Below, piece after piece: positions 54,207 through 61,693 of a stretch of DNA of 64,000 nucleotides (position 1 is its first letter; every line of letters begins with the position of its first letter). A program made the translations under genes and the position numbers. This stretch comes from Mesorhizobium japonicum MAFF 303099 (lineage in GTDB: Bacteria > Pseudomonadota > Alphaproteobacteria > Rhizobiales > Rhizobiaceae), in contig NC_002682.1 in assembly GCF_000009625.1 (NCBI RefSeq), positions 62,001 through 126,000 of the forward strand. Reading direction: 5' to 3'. The notes below the pieces were generated by a model. The model saw only the letters and a program-made list of their open reading frames with translations, was not told the origin of the DNA and ran no database searches.

Positions 54207-54364
54207 TCCATTCGCCGGTGTCCCGGGGGTTCAGCCTTGCCCGGATCATCCCCTGGCGCCGACAGGAGGCCTAGGATGCCGACATCGAAGCCTTCGGTCG
54301 TTCCGTCTGGATCATAAACCCGGATTTGCTTGCCGCGCGGATACGAGATGTTGAGGGTTGGAAC

Positions 54365-54814
54365 TCGACGCGGCCAATCTTGAAGCTGTCCGGCGCATTG
54401 AAAACTGCCTCGAGGCCTCGGTCCGCGCCCATCAAACAGTCGGCGTAGAAACAGTGCTGTCAACCGACAAGTACCGACGTCTGGTTAGCCTGGCGTAGAG
54501 CCTCTGCTTCGAGGTCCGGCTCATCTACGTGCTTTTGGCCACGCCGCAGCTTACCGTTGAACGTGTTCGGCTACAGATCAAGAAAAGCGGTCATGCAGTT
54601 CCGGAACACAAGATCGTGCAGCGCTACACAAAATCGCTTGCGCAGATGCCCTGGTTTCTAGAGCAGGCTGATCAAACTTGGTTGTTCGACAACTCAGGCG
54701 CTACCCCGCAGCTAATCGGCAAAAAAGCTGGAAGGAATCATTTCCATCGACGAGGAGGCTACTCCAGCCCTCGTGGCTGCCATAGAGACGATCCAATCCG
54801 AACCCGTGAAATAG
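54365..54814 (+). pseudogene. zeta-toxin-like kinase, 3' part with a nonsense mutation and a frameshift
   Basis: The reading LEAVRRIENCLEASVRAHQ, VETVLSTDKYRRLVSLA then a TAG (in place of a probable Lys codon AAG), then FEVRLIYVLLATPQLTVERV, VPEHKIVQRYTKSLAQMPWF and DQTWLFDNSG matches the C-terminal two-thirds of zeta-toxin/UDP-N-acetylglucosamine kinase-like ATPases. A further shift after LIGKK restores IISIDEEATPALVAAIETIQ to the stop at 54812-54814. The N-terminal P-loop part is absent. The toxin is dead and no antitoxin is seen next to it. Confidence 0.68.
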
Positions 54815-54870
54815 GCGCGGGAAGTCCTGGTCGCTAAGCGAAGCCTCGATCGGAAACTATTCGCCCGTTG

Positions 54871-55548
54871 TTAATCAGGCCCCTCTCGGTCGCCGACCAG
54901 TTCCGACATGATGTCGCCAGCAAGCAGCTTTTCCTTCGACAGCAGCCCGGCGTCCTCGAGCGCCTCGAAATCCGGCAGCTGGCGCAGCGTCTCGAGCCCG
55001 AACTGCGACAAGAAAGTCTTCGTCGTCACATAGGTGTAGGGGGCTCCGGGCTTCGGGCTCCGCGGCCCCGAGGCGATCAGCTCCTGTCCCCGTAGCACGC
55101 CGATCAGATCGCGCGACACCTCCTTGCCGAAGAAGGCAGACAGCTCGCCACGCGTGATCGGCTGGAAATAGGCAATGCACATCAGCACGAGCGCCTCCGA
55201 CTGCGACAGTTCTTTTGTCGCCTTCCCGGCGGTGCCGAAGGCGGCGTGGATGATGTCTCCAAAGGCCTTTTTAGTCCGGTGCTGCCAGCCGCCGGCAACG
55301 GACACGAGCTCGTAGGGGCGGCCTGCGAGCTCGGCGCGGATGTCGTCGATGACCAGGTCGAGATTGCAGCTTTTGCTGACGACGCGCGCCAGCACCTCGC
55401 GCGGCACCGGTTCATTTGCCGCAAAGATCACCGCCTCCACCCGGCCCATCCACTCACGCCAGCGCAGTTCTGGCGGCAGGTGATCGAGCTCGGTGTCAAG
55501 CAGCGCCGGCTGATCGTTCGGCTTGTGGCGGGCAAAGGCTTCGCTCAT
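54871..55548 (-). CDS. scpB: SMC-Scp complex subunit ScpB
   Basis: ScpB is a winged-helix kite protein that normally binds the kleisin ScpA in the chromosome-condensing SMC complex. The 225-residue protein has the two winged-helix domains: RVEAVIFAANEPVPREVLAR (about 36-55) and ALVLMCIAYFQPITRGELSA, FFGKEVSRDLIGVLRGQELI, with the C-terminal PYTYVTTKTFLSQFG strand. Its N-terminus is extended. No ScpA or SMC gene is present nearby. It lies 2 bases after the DUF1403 gene, so the two are co-transcribed. A broken second copy is at 42 kb. Confidence 0.9.
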   Translation of the reverse strand: MSEAFARHKPNDQPALLDTELDHLPPELRWREWMGRVEAVIFAANEPVPREVLARVVSKSCNLDLVIDDIRAELAGRPYELVSVAGGWQHRTKKAFGDIIHAAFGTAGKATKELSQSEALVLMCIAYFQPITRGELSAFFGKEVSRDLIGVLRGQELIASGPRSPKPGAPYTYVTTKTFLSQFGLETLRQLPDFEALEDAGLLSKEKLLAGDIMSELVGDREGPD

Positions 55549-55550
55549 CG

Positions 55551-56507
55551 CTACAACCCGAACAGCCGGAAGGTGGGACGGCCGGAGAGCTCGCGCACGG
55601 CTTCCAGTTGCTGCAGCCGCTCGAACAGCCGCCGCGATGCAAAGCGCGACAGATCCTTCGTCGTCAGCGATCCTGAGACAGCGTCTTCGTTGAGCAGCAG
55701 GAAGATCACCTCGCCGGCGCCCTTGGCGCGCAATTTCGGCGCCACCGCCAGGAGTTTTTCGGCGCGGCGCGACAACTCGTCTGCCAGCCGGCAGGCCTGC
55801 GCCGCCGCCTGAACAAAGGCCACGCAGACCGCGCGCTCAAAATCTCTCTCCGCGGGTCGGATGCGCTTGCCGCCGCCGGCCTCGGCGCGGAAGGACGGGC
55901 CAAAGGCCTGCGCCATCAGGAGCGGCAGCGGCCGCGGCCAGCGCAGGCTTTGCGCCAATACCAGGTCGGCGAGCCACCAGGCCAAAAGCTCGGCATTGGG
56001 ACGCATGGCGACGACGCGAGAGGCGATCGCCGCGGCGGCGAACGGCGCCGGCCACTCCGATCGCGCCAGGTCGTCGATGTGTTCACTAAGCGCGGCCAGC
56101 GCCTCGACATCCCAATGGAAGCCAAGCTGGTCGAGTATCTTCACGAGCCGGTCAGGCGTAGCGACGGGCGGCTGCCCGGCCAACTGCCGCCAGGCGCCAA
56201 AGATGGTGCCGGCGGGTCCGGGGTGGGCCCCGGCCTGGCGCAGATACCAAGCGTCTCGCAAGGCGGCCGCGTCCTCGGCGCGGCCGGCGAGCCGCATGCT
56301 GGCGGCGGCGCAATCGAGCGCCAGCCGCTGCCGCCAAACGCCGGACCAGGCAGGCTGCGCGCGGGCGAGCGTGTCGAGGACACCCAGGGCGGCGCCAGCC
56401 CGGAAAGCGGCGTCGCCGTCGCTCGGCGCGCCGGCACTTGTGATCGCCCAAGCCGGAACGGAGGGAGGCGCAGAGGAGCTAGCGGTCGAGGGATCAAGGC
56501 GAATCAT
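55551..56507 (-). CDS. DUF1403 family protein
   Basis: A 318-residue protein of DUF1403, a family found almost only in Rhizobiales, usually directly before an scpB-like gene. It is all-helical, Ala-rich (GDAAFRAGAALGVLDTLARA, QRLALDCAAASMRLAGRAED, LRDAWYLRQAGAHPGPAGT, LRWPRPLPLLMAQAFGPSF) with a winged-helix-like C-terminal end (LTTKDLSRFASRRLFERLQQ). No catalytic motif can be seen. The start at 56507 (MIRLDPSTAS) is a guess; the frame is open further up to 56696 across a perfect palindrome, which argues for the shorter form. Confidence 0.75.
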   Translation of the reverse strand: MIRLDPSTASSSAPPSVPAWAITSAGAPSDGDAAFRAGAALGVLDTLARAQPAWSGVWRQRLALDCAAASMRLAGRAEDAAALRDAWYLRQAGAHPGPAGTIFGAWRQLAGQPPVATPDRLVKILDQLGFHWDVEALAALSEHIDDLARSEWPAPFAAAAIASRVVAMRPNAELLAWWLADLVLAQSLRWPRPLPLLMAQAFGPSFRAEAGGGKRIRPAERDFERAVCVAFVQAAAQACRLADELSRRAEKLLAVAPKLRAKGAGEVIFLLLNEDAVSGSLTTKDLSRFASRRLFERLQQLEAVRELSGRPTFRLFGL

Positions 56508-56586
56508 TGATTTTGGAGGGTAAAGCGCTCGTGCGCTTTGTGCCATGATTTTCGCATCAAAACGCACAGCCTGTCGGTGGGCCGAA

Positions 56587-56615
56587 ACGAATGATAATGT
56601 TGCATTATCATTCGT
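56587..56615. promoter_or_regulatory. perfect 13-bp inverted repeat upstream of DUF1403-scpB
   Basis: ACGAATGATAATG and its exact reverse complement CATTATCATTCGT are separated by TTG (29 bases in all). It lies 80 bases upstream of the DUF1403 start in an A+T-rich patch. It has the shape of a repressor operator and the ATGATAAT core resembles sites of Fur-superfamily metal regulators. The binding protein is not known. Confidence 0.6.
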
Positions 56616-56908
56616 GTCTGAAATGGCCGTTTTCGCGCGGGTTTCACCGGCGTACAGCCTCTTTTCGCCGTCAGATCGACGACAAGTCGCGTTCATTGGG
56701 CGGACCGGGTAGCGCTTGATCCACGGACAGCGGGCGGCAGTCAGCCGCTCTGGTCGAGCGGAATGCCGAAATCGACGTCAATCGGGCTTCCGGACGGACT
56801 CTCGCACTCCAGGCGGAAATGTCGCGCACGATCATGGAGAGCCCTGCGCATAACGGGCGATCTGGCGCCTTCGCGCTTTGGTTCACCAACCACTTTCCGG
56901 CGCGGCAG

Positions 56909-57931
56909 CTATCGCATCATGTCGCCAAGGGCAGCCTGCAGCGGTGGCGAGCGCTCCAAGGTGGCCGCAATCCTGTCCCGCCAGCGCTTGCCGCGCGCCA
57001 GGGCGTCCTCGAGAGCCTCGCGCAGATCGTCCGGCCTGTCCGTAGCAAGCACTTCGATCAGGAATTCGGCCTGCAGCCGGTCCTTGATGGATTTTAGGCT
57101 GTCCGGCCCGTCCCGGCGGCGGTCGGCGACGATGAGCTTATGGATTGCGAAGCGTTCCGGCCGCGGAATTTGCACGAGCACGCCGTCGCGATAGGTAACG
57201 GCTGCTAGCATCGGCTCTGCCAGGAGATAGTTGAGGTGATGCAGCGATTGGGCGTGGACGCCGAGCGCCGGCAGTGGACGCAGTCCCTCCTCCTCGGCGA
57301 AAGACGGCGTCAGGAATTCGACGAGTGTCTCGCTCCGCGTTTGTTTCCAGCGCCAGGTCTTGCCGGGGTCCATCGTCGGCGCCGGTTCGAACGAGAAATC
57401 CTTGAGGACGCTTTCGAGCGGCGCCGACACACTGTCGTCCAGCGCGATCGAGAGTCGCTCGAAGCTGGCTATGTCGACGTCGTTCGTTTGGGCAGTCTGG
57501 TCAAGGGTGAAGCGGACGCCGAGCTCGCCTTCGTAGAGGCGGAACGCCTGAGTTCCCACGACAGTGCCGCCGAGGCGGAAAACGCCGGCGGAAGCGAATG
57601 CATGCAGAATGCTGCCGGTCGCGGCATCGACGCCAAGGAATCTTTCCGCGCGTAGCAGGCGGACCAGCCGGGCGCGATTGCGTCGACGATTGTCGCGGTC
57701 GTCGCGCAGTGCTTTGATGCGTTGCATGCGAAGGCGAAGTTCCTCGCTATCTTCCCCGATATAGGTTTTCTTGACGTCCGAACCGACGCGGTAGGTATCG
57801 TACCAATAGACGCGGCCGTTGCGGTCAATACGCGTCGGCGTTCCGCGGATCTCCGCCGCGACTTCGTCGTGCAGGGACGACAGAAGATCGTGGTAGGCCG
57901 AATGGGCGAGCGGCGAATGGCGCGTTATCAT
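56909..57931 (-). CDS. nucleotidyltransferase-fold protein (GSU2403 family)
   Basis: A 340-residue protein. The N-terminal part (about 1-95) is helical and basic (MITRHSPLAHSAYHDLLSSL, RLRMQRIKALRDDRDNRRRN). The central part has the nucleotidyltransferase signature GGTVVGTQAFRLYEGELGVR followed by the acidic pair in QTNDVDIASF, then EFLTPSFAEEE and PERFAIHKLIVADRRR, the GSU2403 pattern. Such folds occur in AbiEii-type and MNT toxins. The start at 57931 lies inside a set of operator-like half-sites. It is transcribed away from the recombinase gene. Confidence 0.75.
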   Translation of the reverse strand: MITRHSPLAHSAYHDLLSSLHDEVAAEIRGTPTRIDRNGRVYWYDTYRVGSDVKKTYIGEDSEELRLRMQRIKALRDDRDNRRRNRARLVRLLRAERFLGVDAATGSILHAFASAGVFRLGGTVVGTQAFRLYEGELGVRFTLDQTAQTNDVDIASFERLSIALDDSVSAPLESVLKDFSFEPAPTMDPGKTWRWKQTRSETLVEFLTPSFAEEEGLRPLPALGVHAQSLHHLNYLLAEPMLAAVTYRDGVLVQIPRPERFAIHKLIVADRRRDGPDSLKSIKDRLQAEFLIEVLATDRPDDLREALEDALARGKRWRDRIAATLERSPPLQAALGDMMR

Positions 57932-57932
57932 G

Positions 57933-57999
57933 ATGCTCAACAAAAAATGTCGTTGTTGAACATAGCCCATGTTCAACGAAAATGAAAGCCGTTGAACAT
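57933..57999. promoter_or_regulatory. array of four GTTGAACAT-type half-sites between divergent genes
   Basis: GTTGAACAT (57955-57963), its inverse ATGTTCAAC (57969-57977, spacer 5), another GTTGAACAT (57991-57999) and an imperfect inverse ATGCTCAAC (57933-57941) lie in the gap between the nucleotidyltransferase and recombinase genes. Alternating orientation and short spacing suggest cooperative binding of a dimeric regulator that overlaps the nucleotidyltransferase start and probably its promoter. Confidence 0.6.
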
Positions 58000-58029
58000 C
58001 ATACCGCCGCGATCCGACCAGGGCATATT

Positions 58030-58058
58030 TCGGGGACGTTCCAGCCAATCGTCCCCGA
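58030..58058. repeat. 9-bp inverted repeat with 11-base spacer, candidate recombination core site
   Basis: TCGGGGACG (58030-58038) and CGTCCCCGA (58050-58058) are perfect inverse copies separated by 11 bases. The site lies 38 bases upstream of the tyrosine recombinase start. Arms and spacing fit a crossover site for that enzyme (dif-like), or alternatively an operator of the recombinase gene. Confidence 0.45.
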
Positions 58059-58096
58059 CATGATATGGTGCGAATCATAGTTGAGGATTCGCGAGA

Positions 58097-59242
58097 TTGC
58101 CCGAACAAGACGACCTGCCTGATATCGTGGAGATCGTCCACGCCATGGGCCGAGATACCGCTGAAGAGTCAAATGCGCATGCGCGGTTGACGGCCGCCAG
58201 GAATGATCCCTCCCCTGCCCTGCCGGAGCAAAATCCTGTCGACCGGCTGCGCTTTCCCGGCCACCTCGAGCACCTCGCCGATCGCGCCCGCGACTATGTC
58301 GAGGCGGCGAGTTCCGCCAATACCCGCCGCGCCTATAGCTCGGACTGGAAGCATTTTGCCGGCTGGTGCCGGCGCCAGGTCGTCGAGATGTTTCCGCCAG
58401 ATCCGCAGGTCGTCGGCCTCTACATCACCGCTTGCGCCTCCGGCAAGGCGACCGGCGACAAGAAACCTAACTCGGTGTCGACGATCGAACGCCGGCTTTC
58501 CTCCCTGACCTGGAACTATGCGCAGCGCGGCCAGCCGCTCGACCGCAAGGACCGGCATATCGCCACCGTTATGGCCGGTATCCGCAAAACCCACGCGTTC
58601 CCTCCCCGGCAGAAGGAAGCGATCCTGCCCAAGGATTTGATTGCCATGCTGGAGACGCTTCCCCGCGGCACCCTACGCGGTTTGCGCGACCGTGCCATGC
58701 TGCTGCTCGGCTTCGCGGGCGGCCTGCGCCGCTCGGAAATCGTCGGCCTCGACGTGGCCAGGGATCAAACCGAGGATAGTCGTGGCTGGGTCGAGATCCT
58801 TGAAAAAGGGCTGCTCGTCACCCTGCGCGGTAAGACTGGCTGGCGTGAGGTCGAGATCGGTCGCGGCTCGTCCGACGCTACCTGCCCAGTGGTGGCGCTG
58901 GAGATTTGGCTGAAGCTTGCCCGCGTCGCCCACGGCCCGCTGTTTCGACGCGTCACCGGCCAAGGCAAGACAGCGGGAACTGATCGGTTGAACGATCAGG
59001 AAGTCGCCCGCCTCGTCAAGCGTGCGGCACTGGCTGCAGGCGTGCGAGGCGAATTGTCCGAAAGCGAGCGGGAAATGAAGTTTTCAGGCCACTCGCTGCG
59101 CGCTGGTCTGGCCTCCTCGGCCGAGGTCGACGAGCGATATGTGCAAAAACAGCTTGGCCATGCCTCGGCCGAGATGACCCGACGCTATCAGCGCCGGCGC
59201 GACCGGTTCAGAGTCAACCTCACCAAGGCAAGCGGTTTGTAG
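58097..59242 (+). CDS. tyrosine recombinase / site-specific integrase
   Basis: A 381-residue tyrosine recombinase. An N-terminal SAM-like arm and core-binding domain (about 60-170; SSANTRRAYSSDWKHFAGWC) precede the catalytic domain (about 180-375) with Arg in FAGGLRRSEIVGLD, Lys in TLRGKTGWREVEIG, HxxR in SGHSLRAGLASS, and His plus nucleophilic Tyr in QLGHASAEMTRRYQRR. All six catalytic positions are present. The start is TTG at 58097 or ATG at 58145. Located beside repABC rather than a tRNA gene, it probably resolves plasmid multimers or cointegrates. Confidence 0.9.
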   Translation: MPEQDDLPDIVEIVHAMGRDTAEESNAHARLTAARNDPSPALPEQNPVDRLRFPGHLEHLADRARDYVEAASSANTRRAYSSDWKHFAGWCRRQVVEMFPPDPQVVGLYITACASGKATGDKKPNSVSTIERRLSSLTWNYAQRGQPLDRKDRHIATVMAGIRKTHAFPPRQKEAILPKDLIAMLETLPRGTLRGLRDRAMLLLGFAGGLRRSEIVGLDVARDQTEDSRGWVEILEKGLLVTLRGKTGWREVEIGRGSSDATCPVVALEIWLKLARVAHGPLFRRVTGQGKTAGTDRLNDQEVARLVKRAALAAGVRGELSESEREMKFSGHSLRAGLASSAEVDERYVQKQLGHASAEMTRRYQRRRDRFRVNLTKASGL

Positions 59243-59281
59243 GCCCTGACAAGCCCCCTCCCCTGCCCTTCCACGAGCCCA

Positions 59282-59800
59282 CTATGACCAAGACAACTGG
59301 TCCTTCGGCAACCGGCCGCTCGGATCGAAGACAGTTACTTTATGCGGAAGGTCCGGACCCCAGTCCCAAAGGACAAGGTTACGATCCTCATCATGGGCAC
59401 TTGGCGCGAAGCTTGGGACCACAATTCCGGCAATATCGCGAGACCGCAGCCGGTCGTAGATGGACCCGGACGCCGGGCGCTCTGCGTCGGACATGGCCGT
59501 CGCCCAGGCGCAGGCCATGTCCTTGAGCGCTATGGCGAATTCTCCCCTCGCCTCTTCCGTCGTCAGATCCACGATGTCGTCGCAGTCGACCTCATAGGAG
59601 CAAAGGACACAGGGATCGATCCGGTGCGCAAAGCCCTGGTTGGCTTCCTTGATTGCTGTCATGATTGTCAGCGCCAGATAGAGCGCCGGCACGCCTTTGG
59701 GGTTGAACCGTGCGCCTCTGATCGCCGCTCCATCACCGGAAGTCGGCTTGAATGCCCAGCGTGGATCGTGTGCCCTGTAACAGGTTCCGGCGAACCTCAC
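59282..59800 (-). CDS. RES-domain toxin
   Basis: A 172-residue RES protein, the toxin of a RES/Xre (type II) toxin-antitoxin pair; characterised members degrade NAD+ . The conserved residues are seen in CYRAHDPRWAF (Arg), GARFNPKGVPALYLA and TAIKEANQGF (Glu) and a Ser in PSFAPSAHDEDRNLVLWDW. The ATG overlaps the antitoxin stop by 4 bases (ATGA), giving coupled expression. Likely stabilises the plasmid by post-segregational killing. Confidence 0.88.
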   Translation of the reverse strand: MRFAGTCYRAHDPRWAFKPTSGDGAAIRGARFNPKGVPALYLALTIMTAIKEANQGFAHRIDPCVLCSYEVDCDDIVDLTTEEARGEFAIALKDMACAWATAMSDAERPASGSIYDRLRSRDIAGIVVPSFAPSAHDEDRNLVLWDWGPDLPHKVTVFDPSGRLPKDQLSWS

Positions 59801-60210
59801 GCAAAACCACCGACTGCCATGTGATCTAGATAATCACGGACCGCGGCGGCCTTGCCATCCTTCACCAGCGCTTCGGCAGTGCGTCCGCCAAATGCCGGAA
59901 GCGGCTGAGCCCGATACCAGGCCATCGCCTGTTCCTTGCCGCCCGCCCAATCGCTCACGCGGCTGATGATCTCGAGCATTTCGCGCAGACGCCCCTGGGT
60001 CTTTGCCGCAGCGCTGCGCTCTGAGCGATAGAGTGTCTCACGCGCAAGACCGGCGGTCTGGGCCAACTGACCCTTGGACATGCCAAAACCGTCCGCGACC
60101 TGCTCGATCGCAATCTTCCCGTTCCGATCCATATAGGACAAGACGAGCGGCCCATTCTGCTCGGCTGCCTTGAGTGCATGGCCCACAGTGTTCACCATAT
60201 CAGGAGTCAT
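59797..60210 (-). CDS. Xre/MbcA/ParS-type antitoxin
   Basis: Antitoxin partner of the RES toxin. From the ATG at 60210 the protein has 137 residues: a helix-turn-helix (IEQVADGFGMSKGQLAQTAG, LARETLYRS) followed by the C-terminal toxin-binding domain (AMAWYRAQPLPAFGGRTAEA, LVKDGKAAAVRDYLDHM). The frame is open upstream to 60309 but that part is not conserved in character. It probably autoregulates the pair together with the toxin. Confidence 0.87.
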   Translation of the reverse strand: MTPDMVNTVGHALKAAEQNGPLVLSYMDRNGKIAIEQVADGFGMSKGQLAQTAGLARETLYRSERSAAAKTQGRLREMLEIISRVSDWAGGKEQAMAWYRAQPLPAFGGRTAEALVKDGKAAAVRDYLDHMAVGGFA

Positions 60211-60334
60211 GTTTCTTGTGCAAAAGATATGGCATTCCTGAACAGCTTTCAAGCCCGGGAGCCCACCGCCGGTAGGTGGCCGCATGCCGTCACCTAGAGC
60301 GCCGAGCAACCTGCCCCACGAACCTGTACCTCAA

Positions 60335-61540
60335 TCATCCCGTCATCCTCGTTGCCGGGCCATTGGCCTTGAGCGCGGCCATCAGCATCGGTCCGACCGA
60401 GAACTCCCCTGCCCTCGCCTTTTCCGTCAGCACGCGCAGATAGCCACCGGCCGAATTGATGTGCTGTGCCCGTTGCAGAATACACGCAATCACAATCGCG
60501 GCGACTTCCTGACCCATCACATGGCAAGCCTCCTCATAGGCCGACGGTGAAACCCCAAGGTAGCCGCGCACCTGGGCCGCGGTGAGCATCAAATCGCGCC
60601 AGCTGGCGATCCCGTTGACAGCATAGCCCGCAAACTCGGGGCAGGCCTTCAGCACCAGTCCAATCGGATAGCTTTTCAACCGCTCGTCCGGTGCCGGTCT
60701 TGGCTCAACGGCCGCCCTGCTTTTTTCGAAAGCCGGTTCAAATACAAAAATGGAGTCTGTGTTTGAATCAGATTGCTGCCGCTCATTTTGGGACTCATTG
60801 CCGCTAGGATTCGTGGAACTTGTGAAGCTTTCCAGCATCCTATCCACTTCATCGTGGAGCACGACCAGCTCGGCAACGATCCCTTCAAGCTGTGACAGCC
60901 CCGCCCGGCGCGGAATTGCATCCACGATGGACCGAAACCGCCTCCAGACGCCGCCCCAGTCGCCCGGAACCCCTTCCTCGATCGCCGCCTCGACCAGCTT
61001 CTGAATGTCCCTGCGATGCAGCGTGATGCGCTCCCGCATCAATTTCAGCGCCTGGCACTCGGCGCGGACCTGCTCGGCGGCGCGCTGAAACTCCGCCGCC
61101 CGTGCCAGCAGAGGCGCCAACGAGAACCCGAAGACCTCCATGACAGCACCACCCTGCCCCTTACGAGCGAATCTTTTGCCGTTCGGACTATCGCGGCGAA
61201 TGATCAGGCCGCAACTCACCAGCTCGGCCAGGTTCCTTCTCAGCGTCGAATCGGCCATGCCGTGCGCCCGCAAAGACAGCTGTGCGTTCGACGGGAAGAC
61301 CATCAAGCCGTTTTCCTCGCTGATCTGGTCGTCAGGATAAAACGTCAACAGCCCGCTCAGCACCGCCAGGGCACGATCGCCAACGCCGACGATCGACTTG
61401 CCCTCGCATAGCCACCGGTAGACCTGCCATTTCTCAACGGCGGCCCCTTTCGGAATCTGCCGCGACGCGGCATTGGCCTTCACCAAGGCAAGCGTCATCG
61501 GCCGCCGCCCAAAAGGCGTCGTCGCAAACCCACTCTCCAT
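60335..61540 (-). CDS. repC: plasmid replication initiator RepC
   Basis: RepC is the initiator of repABC plasmids and carries the origin inside its own gene. The 401-residue product has the N-terminal RepC domain (about 5-180: VEKWQVYRWLCEGKSIVGVG, LTFYPDDQISEENGLMVFPS, MADSTLRRNLAELVSCGLII with a winged helix) and the C-terminal domain (from about 290: YPIGLVLKACPEFAGYAVNG, LRVLTEKARAGEFSVGPMLM). The start at 61540 (MESGF) follows a GAGG sequence. It is the third gene of the repABC operon. Confidence 0.96.
   Translation of the reverse strand: MESGFATTPFGRRPMTLALVKANAASRQIPKGAAVEKWQVYRWLCEGKSIVGVGDRALAVLSGLLTFYPDDQISEENGLMVFPSNAQLSLRAHGMADSTLRRNLAELVSCGLIIRRDSPNGKRFARKGQGGAVMEVFGFSLAPLLARAAEFQRAAEQVRAECQALKLMRERITLHRRDIQKLVEAAIEEGVPGDWGGVWRRFRSIVDAIPRRAGLSQLEGIVAELVVLHDEVDRMLESFTSSTNPSGNESQNERQQSDSNTDSIFVFEPAFEKSRAAVEPRPAPDERLKSYPIGLVLKACPEFAGYAVNGIASWRDLMLTAAQVRGYLGVSPSAYEEACHVMGQEVAAIVIACILQRAQHINSAGGYLRVLTEKARAGEFSVGPMLMAALKANGPATRMTG
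60725..60800. other. probable oriV region inside repC
   Basis: In repABC plasmids the replication origin lies in a relatively A+T-rich part of repC. The stretch 60725-60800 (T-tract at its left end, then GTTCAAATACAAAAATGG and TGTGTTTGAATCAGATT) is clearly richer in A+T than the rest of the gene and corresponds to the variable hinge between the two RepC domains. Inferred from position and composition. Confidence 0.45.
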
Positions 61541-61598
61541 TTCCCTCACCTTTCACGAAGGCAAAAGAAACCTGCTCGCCGAAATGGCGCCACGACTC

Positions 61599-61627
61599 TT
61601 GACAGTGATTCGGGGAAGTGCGATTCT
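61599..61627 (+). promoter_or_regulatory. promoter of the repABC antisense RNA
   Basis: TTGACA (61599-61604) and GATTCT (61622-61627) are 17 bases apart on the plus strand, opposite to repABC transcription, in the repB-repC gap. This is the position and orientation of the countertranscribed-RNA promoter in all characterised repABC plasmids. Confidence 0.75.
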
Positions 61628-61633
61628 CAGCTT

Positions 61634-61683
61634 GCTACAGACGAGAAGGGCTTCCGCGACGGCGACGTTCGGGGGCCTTTTTC
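61634..61683 (+). ncRNA. countertranscribed RNA (incompatibility RNA) of repABC
   Basis: A small RNA of about 50 bases starting near 61634 and ending in the T-run at 61678-61682, which follows a G+C-rich hairpin (61648-61677, GGGCTTCC to GGGGGCC). Antisense to the repC leader, it is expected to pair with the repABC mRNA, favour a terminating structure before repC and so set copy number and incompatibility. Confidence 0.75.
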
Positions 61684-61693
61684 TTTTGCGGTT

